A stretch of DNA of 64,000 nucleotides from Erythrobacter sp. SCSIO 43205 (GCF_019904235.1 NZ_CP063202.1:1984001-2048000), one strand, 5' to 3'; shown: positions 17,614 through 27,200, counted from the stretch's first letter. Numbers and translations: made by a program. Notes: generated by a model from the letters alone, not told the origin.

Positions 17614-18129
17614 TCAGCTGTCGTCAGCGCCGCGCATCATGCCGACAACGCCTGAGCGTCCGACCGATACAAGGCCAAGCCCACGCATGAGGGCAATGAA
17701 ACTGTCGATTTTGTCAGGCGCGCCGGTGAGTTCGAAGACGAAGCTTTCGGTGGTTGTGTCCACCACATTGGCGCGGAAAACCTCTGCGATGCGCAGCGCC
17801 TCGACGCGAGATTCGCCTTTGCCAGCGACTTTGATCAGAGCCAGCTCGCGCTCCACGTGCGGTCCCGCTTGCGTCAGATCCGTGACCTTATGGACAGGGA
17901 CAAGCCGCTCCAATTGCGCCTCAATCTGGTCGATCACTTCTGGTGGGCCATTGGTGACTACGGTGATGCGGCTGATCGCATGATCGTCCGAAATATCGGC
18001 CACGGTAAGGCTGTCGATGTTGTAGCCGCGCGCGGTAAAAAGGCCGGTGATCTTGGCAAGAATACCCGGTTCATTGTCGACCGTGATGGTGAGAACGTGG
18101 CGTTCGCTTTGTGCGCTTTTGATTTTCAT
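17614..18129 (-). CDS. ilvN: Acetolactate synthase small (regulatory) subunit
   Basis: Regulatory partner of IlvB, 171 residues. The N-terminal ACT domain starts RHVLTITVDNEPGILAKITG and continues ARGYNIDSLTVADI, the usual valine-binding fold of the IlvN/IlvH family; the C-terminal half is the second ALS-small domain. It confers valine feedback inhibition and stimulates the large subunit. The gene begins 25 bases after ilvB, with AGGA about ten bases before its ATG. Symbol ilvN or ilvH would be equally acceptable. Confidence 0.95.
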   Translation of the reverse strand: MKIKSAQSERHVLTITVDNEPGILAKITGLFTARGYNIDSLTVADISDDHAISRITVVTNGPPEVIDQIEAQLERLVPVHKVTDLTQAGPHVERELALIKVAGKGESRVEALRIAEVFRANVVDTTTESFVFELTGAPDKIDSFIALMRGLGLVSVGRSGVVGMMRGADDS

Positions 18130-18154
18130 GTGTCGCAGTTCCTAAAGCCGTCGT

Positions 18155-19909
18155 TTAGACGAGCGCCTTCGCTTCATCGTCCATCGTGCCTTCGACCTGA
18201 TCGCCATAAAGCAGCATATCGGTGTGCGCCGCGCCCGACGGGATCATCGGGAAGCAGTTCGCATCCTTGGCAACGCAACAATCGACAATCACCGGACCAT
18301 CGTGGTCAATCATCGCCTGAATGCCAGCATCAAGGTTCGCTTCATCGGTGATGCGAATACCCTTCCAGCCATATGCTTGGGCAAGCGCGACGAAGTCGGG
18401 AAGGCTATCCGAATAGGAGTTGGAATACCGGCTTTCATAGGTCAGTTCCTGCCACTGGCGGACCATGCCCATATATTCGTTGTTCAAGATGAAAATCTTG
18501 ACCGGGAGACGGTATTGGGAAGCCGTTCCAAGCTCTTGGATATTCATCTGGATTGATGCCTCGCCAGCGATGTCGATGACAAGGGTGTCGGGATTGCCCA
18601 ATTGTGCGCCGATGGCAGCGGGAAGGCCGTAACCCATCGTCCCAAGCCCGCCAGAGGTGAGCCATTTGTTGGGCTTGTCGAAACCAAAATATTGCGCCGC
18701 CCACATCTGGTGCTGTCCCACTTCGGTGGTGATGATCGGCGATTTATCGTGGGTGAGGGCATAAAGCCGCTCAACCGCCTTTTGCGGCATGATCGCTTCG
18801 GGGTTCTTGCGTGACTTTTCGGGGTAGGCGAGGCATTCACGCGCACGCCAACCAGCAATGCGCGCCTTCCATTCGCCAAGATCACGGGCCGAGCGATCAC
18901 CCCAGGCAGAAATCAGCTGTTCCAGCACGGTCGCGCAATCGCCAACGATGCCAAGGTCAACAGGCACCGTTTTGTTGATTGACGAGCGGTCGATGTCGAT
19001 GTGAATCTTCTTGCTTCCCGGAGAAAACGCATCAAGACGCCCGGTCACGCGGTCGTCAAAACGCGCGCCGATGCAGACCATGACATCGCATTTGTTCATC
19101 GCCATATTGGCTTCATAGGTGCCGTGCATACCCAGCATCCCGAGCCAATCTGGATGAGTGTTGGGAAAACAGCCAAGCCCCATGAGCGTCGATGTGGTCG
19201 GCGCTCCGGTCAAATCCTGAAGCTGGCGCAGCAATTCGCTCGCGCGAGGCCCAGAATTGATCACGCCGCCGCCGGTATAGAAAATTGGCGCATCGGCGCC
19301 TGCGATCATTTCGATTGCTTCTGCAATCTGATCTGCTGGCGCAACGGTTTGCGGGGAATAACGATTGGCCGCCGGGCGCGCAGAGGCGTTCGATTTCGAT
19401 GGCACTGCGATTTGGACATCCTTGGGGATGTCAACCACAACCGGGCCCGGACGACCCGTTGTGGCGATGCGGAAAGCCTCTTCCAACGTCGCGACAAGGT
19501 CAGCGGGGTCTTTTACGAGGTAGTTGTGCTTGGTGCAGTGACGCGTGATGCCAACGGTATCCGCCTCTTGAAAGGCGTCGGTTCCGATCAAGCCAGTAGG
19601 AACTTGCCCGGTGATGACGACCATTGGGATCGAGTCCATCCATGCATCGGCGATCCCGGTGACAGCATTGGTCGCGCCCGGTCCAGAAGTAACAAGAACC
19701 ACGCCCGGTTTACCAGTAGCGCGCGCATACCCTTCGGCTGCGTGCGCTGCGCCCGCTTCGTGACGGACGAGGATGTGGCGAATACGGTCATCGCCAAACA
19801 GTTCGTCATAGATGGGCAGCACCGCGCCTCCGGGATAGCCGAAGACATATTCGACCCCCTGGTCGATCAGGCATTCCATCAAAAGGGCCGCTCCAGAGCG
19901 CTGTCCCAC
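18155..19909 (-). CDS. ilvB: Acetolactate synthase large (catalytic) subunit
   Basis: Thiamine-diphosphate enzyme that condenses two pyruvates, or pyruvate and 2-oxobutyrate; 584 residues. Domains in order: N-terminal PYR domain with the catalytic Glu in [21 protein letters not shown], central FAD-type domain, and C-terminal PP domain with the cofactor motif [19 protein letters not shown] and [17 protein letters not shown] of the textbook motif reads AGE here. The start is GTG 19909, with GGGAG eight bases upstream; the longer open frame begins inside the attenuator and is not credible. The operon is led by a Val/Leu/Ile leader peptide and terminator. Confidence 0.96.
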   Translation of the reverse strand: MGQRSGAALLMECLIDQGVEYVFGYPGGAVLPIYDELFGDDRIRHILVRHEAGAAHAAEGYARATGKPGVVLVTSGPGATNAVTGIADAWMDSIPMVVITGQVPTGLIGTDAFQEADTVGITRHCTKHNYLVKDPADLVATLEEAFRIATTGRPGPVVVDIPKDVQIAVPSKSNASARPAANRYSPQTVAPADQIAEAIEMIAGADAPIFYTGGGVINSGPRASELLRQLQDLTGAPTTSTLMGLGCFPNTHPDWLGMLGMHGTYEANMAMNKCDVMVCIGARFDDRVTGRLDAFSPGSKKIHIDIDRSSINKTVPVDLGIVGDCATVLEQLISAWGDRSARDLGEWKARIAGWRARECLAYPEKSRKNPEAIMPQKAVERLYALTHDKSPIITTEVGQHQMWAAQYFGFDKPNKWLTSGGLGTMGYGLPAAIGAQLGNPDTLVIDIAGEASIQMNIQELGTASQYRLPVKIFILNNEYMGMVRQWQELTYESRYSNSYSDSLPDFVALAQAYGWKGIRITDEANLDAGIQAMIDHDGPVIVDCCVAKDANCFPMIPSGAAHTDMLLYGDQVEGTMDDEAKALV

Positions 19910-19938
19910 GTGTCTTACTCCCAAACAAAATGACCCAT

Positions 19939-19970
19939 AAAAAAAAGCCCGGTGCAAATTCGCATCGGGC
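19939..19970 (-). terminator. Attenuator terminator before ilvB
   Basis: On the minus strand GCCCGATGC pairs with GCACCGGGC (one A-C mismatch) around a six-base loop and is followed by eight T residues. It lies 30 bases after the leader peptide stop and 30 bases before ilvB. The sequence TCGGGC overlapping the leader stop is complementary to GCCCGA in the 5' arm, giving the competing antiterminator pairing expected of attenuation. Confidence 0.88.
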
Positions 19971-19999
19971 CGGTCAGGTCATCTATAACTAGATCCCGA

Positions 20000-20035
20000 T
20001 CAGCCCGAATGTCCCACAATAAGCACAACTGCCAT
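20000..20035 (-). promoter_or_regulatory. ilvB leader peptide (Val/Leu/Ile-rich)
   Basis: An 11-codon frame, MAVVLIVGHSG, with ribosome site AGGA nine bases before the ATG. Codons 3-7 encode Val-Val-Leu-Ile-Val, the three products of the pathway that the downstream operon supplies. Stalling at these codons under shortage would favour the antiterminator and allow ilvBNC transcription. This follows the established ilv attenuation model; the pairing here was worked out by eye. Confidence 0.88.
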
Positions 20036-20173
20036 GATCGATAATCCTGTTTCAAACTTACCCGTCAAACCAGATCGACGTGCCCGCATTCTAGCGGGTG
20101 TCGCCTTGAGAACCAAGCCCAGCTTGACCTCTTGATAGGCGTGGCTAGGCGATAGAATCTAATTGGTCAACCC

Positions 20174-21148
20174 TTATTCTTGTAATAAAGAAACAAAAGA
20201 GGCTCTAATATCGATATATTTGGATTCATCGCGGGTCCAATCTTCCGGGCATTGGTTGCGAAGCCAGGTGAACTGACGTTTGGCATATTGCCGCGTGGCG
20301 GTGGAACCTGCTGAGATGGCTTCCTCTTTCGAGATATCACCGCGCACCAACGCTGCGATTTCGCGGACACCAATGGCGCGCATTGCAGGAAGGCTGGGAT
20401 CAAGATTGCGGGCGAGCAATGCCTCGACCTCTTCAATCGCGCCATCTTCGAGCATTTGCGCAAATCGCACGTCACAACGTTCATACACCCACTGACGTGG
20501 TGGCATCATCACGAGCGGGTGCAGGGTGATTTCCTCACCAATCCCGCCCGTTTTCGCCAGTTGCCAATCGCCAAGCGTCACGCCTGTTGAGCGCTTTACC
20601 TCAAGCGCGCGGGCGATGCGCTGGCTGTCGGTCGGCTCCAACTCACTTGCACGCACAGGGTCTTCGACCTGTAGCGCCTTGTAAGCATCCTCGGTTTCCA
20701 TCGCGCGGACGACTTCGCGGACCTCCGGTTCAATCGCGGGGATGGGGGCGATCCCTTCAATCAGGACCTTGAGATACATCCCCGTGCCGCCAACCAGGAT
20801 CGGCACGCCGCCTTCTTTTTGGACTGAAGCAATTTCTTTGCGCGCCCTTGCCGCCCAATCGGCAGCCGAGCACGCCTCGCTTGCATCCCATGCGCCATAG
20901 AGCCGGTGGTCTGCTGCCTCGCGTTCTTCTGCGGTGGGTGAGGCGGCGAGCACCGGAATGTCGGCATAAACTTGCATACTATCGGCGTTGATGATGACGC
21001 CTTTGCGGCCCTGTTTTTCCAGAGCTTGAGCGAGCTCAAGCGCACACGCGCTCTTGCCGCTGGCGGTGGGCCCTGCAATGAGAGCAACCGGTGGTGCCCC
21101 ACTCGCGTCGCTTGGGGCCGTATCGTTAGGAGAATTCTTCGTGCTCAT
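20174..21148 (-). CDS. miaA: tRNA dimethylallyltransferase MiaA
   Basis: Adds the dimethylallyl group to A37 of tRNAs reading UNN codons; 324 residues. The P-loop is IAGPTASGKSACALELA, followed by INADSMQVYADIPVLAASPT, GTGMYLKVLIEGIAPIP and a C-terminal ATRQYAKRQFTWLRNQ tRNA-contacting helix. The ATG at 21148 lacks a recognisable ribosome site and overlaps the GTG of serB on the opposite strand by eight bases. An upstream extension would run deep into serB and is unlikely. A 138-base gap separates its end from the ilv leader, and I see no gene in it. Confidence 0.95.
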   Translation of the reverse strand: MSTKNSPNDTAPSDASGAPPVALIAGPTASGKSACALELAQALEKQGRKGVIINADSMQVYADIPVLAASPTAEEREAADHRLYGAWDASEACSAADWAARARKEIASVQKEGGVPILVGGTGMYLKVLIEGIAPIPAIEPEVREVVRAMETEDAYKALQVEDPVRASELEPTDSQRIARALEVKRSTGVTLGDWQLAKTGGIGEEITLHPLVMMPPRQWVYERCDVRFAQMLEDGAIEEVEALLARNLDPSLPAMRAIGVREIAALVRGDISKEEAISAGSTATRQYAKRQFTWLRNQCPEDWTRDESKYIDIRASFVSLLQE

Positions 21149-22025
21149 TGCGCGTCTGATAGCAGACCAGCCGGATTGGGAAACACGTCTTCGCGAATTG
21201 AGCGATGCTTTGGCCTCCGGCGGCATGGATGTTCAATCCATTGGCGCGTTGCCTGATCTTGGCGCAGTGTGGGAATTGCGCGTGGACGATGGCGACAAGG
21301 TACAGCTTCTCGCGGCCATCGACACCCACATCGGCCCATGCGATTGCCTCGTCAGCGGCGCGCAGATCGAGGTTCCAACGCTGTTCGTTTCCGACATGGA
21401 TTCAACCATGATCGGGCAAGAGTGCATTGACGAGCTAGCCGATTTTGCCGGGCTCAAAGACCAGATTTCCCAGATCACCGAGCGCGCAATGCAAGGCGAG
21501 CTTGATTTTGAAAGTGCGCTTTTGGAGAGGGTTGGGCTGTTGGAAGGGCTGGAAGAGGGCGCAATCGAACGCTGTCTGGCCGAACGGATCGTGCCGACAC
21601 CAGGCGCCGAAGTTCTCACCCGTACGCTCAAAGCGAAGGGCGCACGAACCGTGCTCGTGACCGGGGGTTTCCATCATTTCGCAGATGAAGTGGCCGAGTG
21701 GCTCGGTTTCGACCGGGTGGTCGGCAATCGTTTGGGTGTGTCCGAGGGAAAGCTAACGGGCCGGCTTGATGGCCCAATCTCGGACGCGAGCACCAAGCTA
21801 GCCACTCTGCGCGAGGAAGCGGCCCAGTTGGGTGAGAGCGCGCGCGTGCTGGGAAGCGGGGATGGGGCAAATGACATCCCCATGCTTGAGGCGGCTGACT
21901 ATGGCTTTGCATATAGGGCTAAGCCCAAAGCGCGGGCGATGGCCAATGGACGCGTTGACCGAGGGGATTTGACCGTGATCCTCTCGCTTCTGGGCATCCC
22001 GAAGGATGATTGGGTGGTAAGCTAA
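21141..22025 (+). CDS. serB: Phosphoserine phosphatase SerB
   Basis: Last step of serine synthesis, hydrolysing O-phosphoserine; 294 residues. An N-terminal ACT-like region of about 85 residues precedes the HAD domain. HAD motifs: SDMDSTMIGQECIDELADFA (nucleophile and acid Asp), LVTGGFHHFADEVAEWL, and LGSGDGANDIPMLEAADYG. GTG 21141 has AGGAG eight bases upstream, a firm start. It is divergent from miaA, and the two coding regions overlap at their starts, so each promoter must lie inside the other gene. Confidence 0.95.
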   Translation: MLIARLIADQPDWETRLRELSDALASGGMDVQSIGALPDLGAVWELRVDDGDKVQLLAAIDTHIGPCDCLVSGAQIEVPTLFVSDMDSTMIGQECIDELADFAGLKDQISQITERAMQGELDFESALLERVGLLEGLEEGAIERCLAERIVPTPGAEVLTRTLKAKGARTVLVTGGFHHFADEVAEWLGFDRVVGNRLGVSEGKLTGRLDGPISDASTKLATLREEAAQLGESARVLGSGDGANDIPMLEAADYGFAYRAKPKARAMANGRVDRGDLTVILSLLGIPKDDWVVS

Positions 22026-22056
22026 TCCTTAATCGCCAACGCGCGCCGGCACCTAT

Positions 22057-22070
22057 TTACATCAATGTAA
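22057..22070. promoter_or_regulatory. 14-base palindrome before the first coq4 gene
   Basis: TTACATCAATGTAA is a perfect 6-2-6 inverted repeat in the 98-base serB-coq4 gap, 54 bases before the coq4 start. The size and place suit an operator for a dimeric repressor. A palindrome this short is expected by chance several times in the window, so support is modest. Confidence 0.3.
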
Positions 22071-22123
22071 GTAAGTGGTATTAGGTTTTTCATAACAACC
22101 GTTTTGCTAGACCGAGATTCGTT

Positions 22124-22954
22124 ATGACTAACCATGCACAATATTCGCAAATGCACGCCAGTGATGGCACCGTGGTGCGTCACCCGGACCGTCCTCAGCC
22201 GCGCTATTCCTTGCCTCGTGCGATTAAAAACTTCGGCCTTCTGATGAAGGACAAGGAAGACACGAGCCTGGTCTTCAAAATCTACGAATCGCTTCCGTCC
22301 CGCAATTTCATGCCCCGCGTGAAAGAATTTGGTCTTTCAGAGCGCGGCGAATTCCTGCGCCGGACTGAACCAAGCTTGCCTGAAATTCTCGACGATCATG
22401 CTGAACTTCGTAAAACGCCAAAAGGTAGCCTTGCGCACGCCTATTGTGATTTTATGGAGAGCGAAGGCCTATCGGCAGCAGGTCTGGTTGCCGAGAGTGA
22501 GCGCCTTGGTCGCAACAAATACGACGATTTGGTGCAATGGTATTCGGAGCGTTCACGCGATACGCATGATCTTTTCCACGTCCTCACCGGCTATGGCCGC
22601 GATGCTTTGGGTGAACAATGCGTGCTGTTGTTCACACATGGACAATCGCCTTCGCAAGGTCACTTGCTGATTGGATATGCCGGGGCTGCCAATATCAAGA
22701 AGATGGTGTGGGGCTCAAAAGCTCCGGTCATGGGCGCAGTGCGTCAGGCCAAAGCAACGGGCCGAGGCGCGCCCGCGCTGCTCGAACAACCCATTCGTGA
22801 GCTTTTGAAACAACCCGTTGATGAGGTTCGCCGCGCGCTTAATATCCCACAGCCGACTATGTACAATGAATGCCACCGCATCTGGCGCGAGGAGGGCATT
22901 GATCCTTATAACTTGCTCGCCTCTGAAAGCAGCAGCGAGCCGGTCGCGGCTTAA
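22124..22954 (+). CDS. Coq4-family ubiquinone biosynthesis protein (copy 1)
   Basis: Coq4-like protein of 276 residues. The family hallmark is RDTHDLFHVLTGYGRDALGE, an HDxxH...E zinc motif, with upstream YSLPRAIKNFGLLMKDKEDT and downstream IGYAGAANIKKM. Coq4 is required for ubiquinone assembly, and recent work on the family assigns it to ring C1 decarboxylation and hydroxylation; the role of this bacterial copy is inferred. A second copy lies 0.8 kb away beyond a nitroreductase. Its stop overlaps the stop of that convergent gene by four bases (TTAA). The N-terminus carries about 30 residues not needed for the core. Confidence 0.88.
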   Translation: MTNHAQYSQMHASDGTVVRHPDRPQPRYSLPRAIKNFGLLMKDKEDTSLVFKIYESLPSRNFMPRVKEFGLSERGEFLRRTEPSLPEILDDHAELRKTPKGSLAHAYCDFMESEGLSAAGLVAESERLGRNKYDDLVQWYSERSRDTHDLFHVLTGYGRDALGEQCVLLFTHGQSPSQGHLLIGYAGAANIKKMVWGSKAPVMGAVRQAKATGRGAPALLEQPIRELLKQPVDEVRRALNIPQPTMYNECHRIWREEGIDPYNLLASESSSEPVAA

Positions 22955-23637
22955 AGCCAGCTGGAAATCTGGCTAAGCGGTTTCTTCCGAAGCGCTTTGG
23001 CAGGGACGGTTGCATCATCGCTTGGCCGTCCCACCACCACGATCATCAGCGGTTTTTCCCATTCCGGGCGCTCGCACGCCTCACGCAAGAAACCCATGGG
23101 TGAGGGCGTGTGGGTGAGGGTGGCAAGCCCTGCTTCGTGCAATGTTGCAATCAACATCCCGCAGGCAATTCCGACGCTTTCGTTGACGTAGTAGTTTTGC
23201 GTCTTGCCGTCTTCTTCGATCCCGCCTTTACGCTGCGCGAAGACGACGATGAGATAGGGTGCAGTTTCCAGAAACGGCTTGTCCGCATCGGTGCCAAGGT
23301 CTTTTAATGCGCCGAGCCATTCGTCGCTGGCCTTGGGTGTGTCGCCATCCTCGCCGTAAAACCGCCGCTCTTCTGCCTCGGCAGCCTCACGGATTGCGCG
23401 CTTCTTTTCTGGCGATGACACCACGGCAAAATGCCAAGGCTGATGATTGGCGCCATTGGGCGCGGTACCTGCCGCTTCAATCGCTGCCTCGATCACTTCG
23501 CGTGGGACCTCGGCATCGGAAAAATATCGGCACGTGCGCCTTTCTTTTAGCCGGTCGCGCATGGAACGCGCGCGGGCGATGCTTTCATCGTCAGGCAGCG
23601 CAGTAAGCGAGTAGGGGATATGATCATGGTCACGCAT
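22951..23637 (-). CDS. Nitroreductase-family FMN enzyme, iodotyrosine-deiodinase-like
   Basis: Flavoprotein of 228 residues. The motif RRTCRYFSDAEVPREVIEAA followed by AGTAPNGANHQPWHF is the FMN-binding N-terminus of nitroreductases, and the combination with ESVGIACGMLIATLHEAGL and TPSPMGFLREACERPEWEKP is most like the iodotyrosine deiodinase branch, which reductively dehalogenates phenols. Substrate is not determinable. The ATG at 23637 begins the conserved region; an in-frame TTG at 23667 is an alternative. It sits between two coq4 paralogues on the opposite strand. Confidence 0.85.
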   Translation of the reverse strand: MRDHDHIPYSLTALPDDESIARARSMRDRLKERRTCRYFSDAEVPREVIEAAIEAAGTAPNGANHQPWHFAVVSSPEKKRAIREAAEAEERRFYGEDGDTPKASDEWLGALKDLGTDADKPFLETAPYLIVVFAQRKGGIEEDGKTQNYYVNESVGIACGMLIATLHEAGLATLTHTPSPMGFLREACERPEWEKPLMIVVVGRPSDDATVPAKALRKKPLSQISSWL

Positions 23638-23729
23638 CGCGCAGTATCTATCCGTGCTTTTGCTCAAGAACGCCAGTGGACTTTTGAATGCTAGGTTTTA
23701 GATTGGACCGGCAAAAGGAGAAGCGCCCA

Positions 23730-24536
23730 GTGTCTCTACTTGATCGCCCATTGGTGGACAAAACCCGTGTCGTATCGGGGTTTCGCCCGCTTAAAGTGCT
23801 GCACCACTTCCGCAAATTGATCGCGGATAAGGAAGACACAGAGCAGGTCTTTCATATTATCGAGGCAACCAAGGGCAAGCGTTCCCATCAACAGGCGTGG
23901 GACTTTATCAGATCGGAAGATGGCCAGCGCTTCCTTCGCGAAGGGACTGATATTCCTGCATTGCTCGACGCGCATGAAAACTGGGCGGATCTGCCAGAGA
24001 ACAGCGTTGGCCAGCATTATATCCGCTTTATGAAGAGCGAGGGGCTGACCGCGCAGGGCCTTGTCGATGAAAGCCATAAATGGGCGCCGCCTGAACAATT
24101 GCCACAGGATTTGACGCAGTGGTATTTTGAACGTCTGCGCGACACGCATGACCTTTTCCACGTGCTCACCACTTATGGACGCGACGCGTTGGGAGAGACG
24201 TCTCTGCTTGGCTTTAGCTATTCGCAAAATCACAACAATGGTATTTTGTTCATTGCCTATGCGGGGGCGCGTCAGATCAAGAAAGTGACGGGTACCAAGG
24301 CCCCGCTTTTTGCATCTGTGCGTGAAGGGCAGCGCAACGGCAAAGCAGCGGCGAAGATCGCTCATCTCGATGTCGCGGCGCTTATGCGCGAAGACATTGA
24401 TGAAGCGCGCGCACGGTTGGGGATCAAGCCACCGCTAATTTATCGCGAATGCCTCGATATTCTGGCGTCGGAAGGATATTCGACCCAAGAGCTTGGGCTT
24501 TCTGCCGAGGAAAGTCCGCAGCCGCAGGCGGCCTAG
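23730..24536 (+). CDS. Coq4-family ubiquinone biosynthesis protein (copy 2)
   Basis: Second Coq4-like protein, 268 residues, with the same zinc motif RDTHDLFHVLTTYGRDALGE and matching flanks (VLHHFRKLIADKEDTEQVF; FIAYAGARQIKKV). It differs from copy 1 in an extra loop before the motif (HKWAPPEQLPQDL). The start is GTG 23730, with AAGGAG nine bases upstream; an in-frame ATG at 23688 has no ribosome site. Divergence between the copies suggests old duplication rather than a recent one. Confidence 0.87.
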   Translation: MSLLDRPLVDKTRVVSGFRPLKVLHHFRKLIADKEDTEQVFHIIEATKGKRSHQQAWDFIRSEDGQRFLREGTDIPALLDAHENWADLPENSVGQHYIRFMKSEGLTAQGLVDESHKWAPPEQLPQDLTQWYFERLRDTHDLFHVLTTYGRDALGETSLLGFSYSQNHNNGILFIAYAGARQIKKVTGTKAPLFASVREGQRNGKAAAKIAHLDVAALMREDIDEARARLGIKPPLIYRECLDILASEGYSTQELGLSAEESPQPQAA

Positions 24537-24540
24537 GGTT

Positions 24541-24870
24541 TTACAACCCGCCCATCGCCATACAATCCCCTGCATCGACGGCGAGGTGCCAAAGCGCACC
24601 TGCACCCAATGCGCGCGCCCACCAACGCGGAACGAGAAGTAAGGCGAGGTAAATGAGCGCCGCTTCCCAGCCGTGAAAGGTGTGAAAGCCAATAGAGCAG
24701 CGATCGGGATCGAACATCGGCACCGCCCATAGGTGGTCAATGTCGATCGCATTGCTCGCGACCATGACTGCACCAAAGCGCTTCCAATCGGTGCGGTAGA
24801 TGGCCCAAGCGATAAGGAAGGGCGCGAGGAAGTGGCCGCCGTAGTGGAGGATGGGTTGGAGAAGTTCCAC
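24541..24870 (-). CDS. DUF6122-like small membrane protein
   Basis: Membrane protein of 109 residues with about three hydrophobic helices. It contains LHYGGHFLAPFLIAWAIYR, NAIDIDHLWA, and FDPDRCSIGFHTFHGWEA, a pattern with several His and Asp that I associate with the DUF6122 family; the metal-hydrolase look (His-Asp pairs) is only suggestive. Function unknown. It starts at a GTG without a clear ribosome site and ends five bases from the convergent coq4 copy 2. A palindromic repeat lies between it and purL. Confidence 0.7.
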   Translation of the reverse strand: MELLQPILHYGGHFLAPFLIAWAIYRTDWKRFGAVMVASNAIDIDHLWAVPMFDPDRCSIGFHTFHGWEAALIYLALLLVPRWWARALGAGALWHLAVDAGDCMAMGGL

Positions 24871-24888
24871 CTAAGCGAGTCCGCGCGC

Positions 24889-24938
24889 AGGCGGGGACCT
24901 CCAGCAGCCTCGCGCTCCATTGCGCAAGATCCCCGCCT
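24889..24938. repeat. REP-like inverted repeat
   Basis: AGGCGGGGACCT at 24889-24900 faces AGATCCCCGCCT at 24927-24938, eleven of twelve positions complementary, with a 26-base loop. The flanks (CGCGCGC and TTCGCGAG) are partly symmetrical too. This looks like a short dispersed extragenic palindrome between DUF6122 and purL. Confidence 0.65.
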
Positions 24939-24959
24939 TCGCGAGGAATCGCGGGTTCA

Positions 24960-27200
24960 TTAAGCGCCCATCCAATCGTCAAAGAAGCTCTTATGCGCGG
25001 CGCGCATCTCCTCAATCGAAACGCCAAGCAGCGTATCGCCGCCAACGGTCCCAATGCGGGTAAAGCCAACCATTTCCGCCTCAGATATCTCGGGACCTGC
25101 GGCGAGTTCCTTGTTGAAGTCATCGAGCTTGTCGGCGTTGACCGTCACGACATAGCGCGCCTGATCTTCGCCAAACCACCACTGAGCTGCGGTGTAGTCA
25201 TCGCTCTCACTTACTTCAGCGCCAAATCCGCCACTCATTGCCATTTCGGCAAGTGCCACGGCGAGGCCACCATCGGAGATGTCGTGAACCGCTGAGAGCA
25301 AGCCCATTTCGATAAGCCGCCGAACGATATGTCCCGCGCCGCGTTCGGCATCGAGGTTCACCGGAGGTGCGCGGCCCTCATCGCGGCGGTGCACCACGTC
25401 GAGCCAGAGTGACTTGCCAAGGTGCGAGCGGGTGGGGTCGGGCTTGGCCCAGAATTCCGGCGCGATAAGGTAGATCGCATCGCCCTCTGCCTTGAAGGCT
25501 GGCGTGACCATTTTCGACGCATCTTCGAGAATACCCACGCCGCCGATCGCAGGCGTTGGCAAAATCGCTGAGCCGCCGCCTGTCGCCTTGCTCTCATTAT
25601 AGAGGCTGACGTTGCCCGAAACGATGGGGAAATCTAATGCGCGACACGCATCGCCCATGCCTTCAAGCGCGTGGACGAACTGGCTCATAATCTCAGGGCG
25701 CTGAGGGTTTGCAAAGTTGAGGCAGTTGGTGACAGCCAAGGGCCGCCCGCCCACTGCGCAAATGTTGCGATAAGCCTCGGCGATTGCCTGTTTCCCGCCC
25801 TCATAAGGGTCGGCATAGACGTAGCGCGGGGTGCAATCTGTGCTGATCGCGAGGGCTTTGCCTGTGCCATGAACGCGCACAACACTTGCATCGCCGCCGG
25901 TTTGAAGCGTGTCGGCCATCACCTGACTGTCATATTGCTCGGTGATCCAACCGCGCGAGGCAAGGTTGGGGGAGGCAAGCATCTTCAAGAGGTCCGCGCC
26001 CGGATCGCTGGTGTCGGGCGCATCGCTCATAGGCTTGATACCAGCCCACTCAGCGTATTCTTGTTTTGAAATATAGGGGCGCTCATATTCCGGCGCATCA
26101 GCAGCCAAGGGGCCGAGCGGAATGTCGCAAACGACTTCGCCGTCGAATTCGAGGACCATGTGCTGCGTATCGGTAACTTCGCCGATCACAGCGAAGTCGA
26201 GTTCCCACTTCTCAAAGATTGCCGCAGCCATCTCTTCCTTGCCGGGCTTCAAGACCATGAGCATCCGCTCCTGGCTTTCAGACAGCATCATTTCGTAAGG
26301 TGTCATGCCCTCTTCGCGGCAGGGAACCTTGTTCATGTCGAGACGGATCCCCGCCTTACCATTGGTCGCCATTTCAACGCTTGAGGAGGTGAGGCCGGCA
26401 GCGCCCATATCCTGAATGGCGACAATCGCGTCAGTCGCCATCAGCTCAAGACACGCTTCGATCAACAATTTCTCGGTGAAGGGATCGCCCACCTGGACGG
26501 TGGGACGCTTGGCTTCCGCGTCTTCTTCGAAGTCCGCACTTGCCATCGTTGCACCGTGGATGCCATCGCGGCCCGTTTTTGAGCCGACATAGACGATAGG
26601 ATTGCCAACGCCCGTCGCCGCGGAATAGAAAATCTTATCCGCATCCGCGATGCCAACAGTCATGGCGTTCACAAGGATGTTGCCGTCATAGGCGGGATGG
26701 AAATTGGTTTCTCCGCCCACAGTTGGCACGCCGACGCAATTGCCATAGCCGCCAATGCCGGCGACCACGCCTTGCACAAGGTGCTTCATCTTAGGGTGAT
26801 CTGGCCGACCAAAGCGAAGCGCGTTCATATTCGCCACAGGCCGCGCGCCCATTGTGAAGACATCGCGAAGGATCCCGCCAACACCCGTCGCTGCGCCCTG
26901 ATAAGGCTCGATATATGACGGGTGGTTGTGGCTCTCCATTTTGAAGATCGCCGCCTGTCCATCGCCAATGTCGATAACGCCCGCATTCTCACCCGGACCG
27001 CAAATCACCCAAGGCGCCTCGGTCGGCAGCTTTTTCAGATGAAAACGCGATGATTTGTAGGAGCAGTGCTCGGACCACATGACCGAGAATATGCCAAGCT
27101 CGACCAAATTGGGCTCGCGCCCAAGGCCAGCGAGCACGCGCTCGTATTCTTCAGGGGACAGTCCGTGCTGTTCGACGATTTCCGGGGTGATTTCGCTCAT
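24960..27200 (-). CDS. purL: Phosphoribosylformylglycinamidine synthase subunit PurL
   Basis: ATP-dependent FGAM synthetase of de novo purine synthesis; 746 residues, the size of the small PurL that works with separate PurQ and PurS. Recognisable: [17 protein letters not shown] near the N-terminus, [29 protein letters not shown] with catalytic His, [25 protein letters not shown] and the C-terminal [19 protein letters not shown]. The ATG at 27200 is preceded by AAGGGAG; the frame stays open further upstream without support. No purQ or purS is adjacent. Confidence 0.97.
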   Translation of the reverse strand: MSEITPEIVEQHGLSPEEYERVLAGLGREPNLVELGIFSVMWSEHCSYKSSRFHLKKLPTEAPWVICGPGENAGVIDIGDGQAAIFKMESHNHPSYIEPYQGAATGVGGILRDVFTMGARPVANMNALRFGRPDHPKMKHLVQGVVAGIGGYGNCVGVPTVGGETNFHPAYDGNILVNAMTVGIADADKIFYSAATGVGNPIVYVGSKTGRDGIHGATMASADFEEDAEAKRPTVQVGDPFTEKLLIEACLELMATDAIVAIQDMGAAGLTSSSVEMATNGKAGIRLDMNKVPCREEGMTPYEMMLSESQERMLMVLKPGKEEMAAAIFEKWELDFAVIGEVTDTQHMVLEFDGEVVCDIPLGPLAADAPEYERPYISKQEYAEWAGIKPMSDAPDTSDPGADLLKMLASPNLASRGWITEQYDSQVMADTLQTGGDASVVRVHGTGKALAISTDCTPRYVYADPYEGGKQAIAEAYRNICAVGGRPLAVTNCLNFANPQRPEIMSQFVHALEGMGDACRALDFPIVSGNVSLYNESKATGGGSAILPTPAIGGVGILEDASKMVTPAFKAEGDAIYLIAPEFWAKPDPTRSHLGKSLWLDVVHRRDEGRAPPVNLDAERGAGHIVRRLIEMGLLSAVHDISDGGLAVALAEMAMSGGFGAEVSESDDYTAAQWWFGEDQARYVVTVNADKLDDFNKELAAGPEISEAEMVGFTRIGTVGGDTLLGVSIEEMRAAHKSFFDDWMGA

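Noticed and set aside
19910..19957. Longer IlvB start inside the attenuator
   Set aside because: It would begin in the terminator stem and T-run; GTG 19909 has a proper ribosome site.
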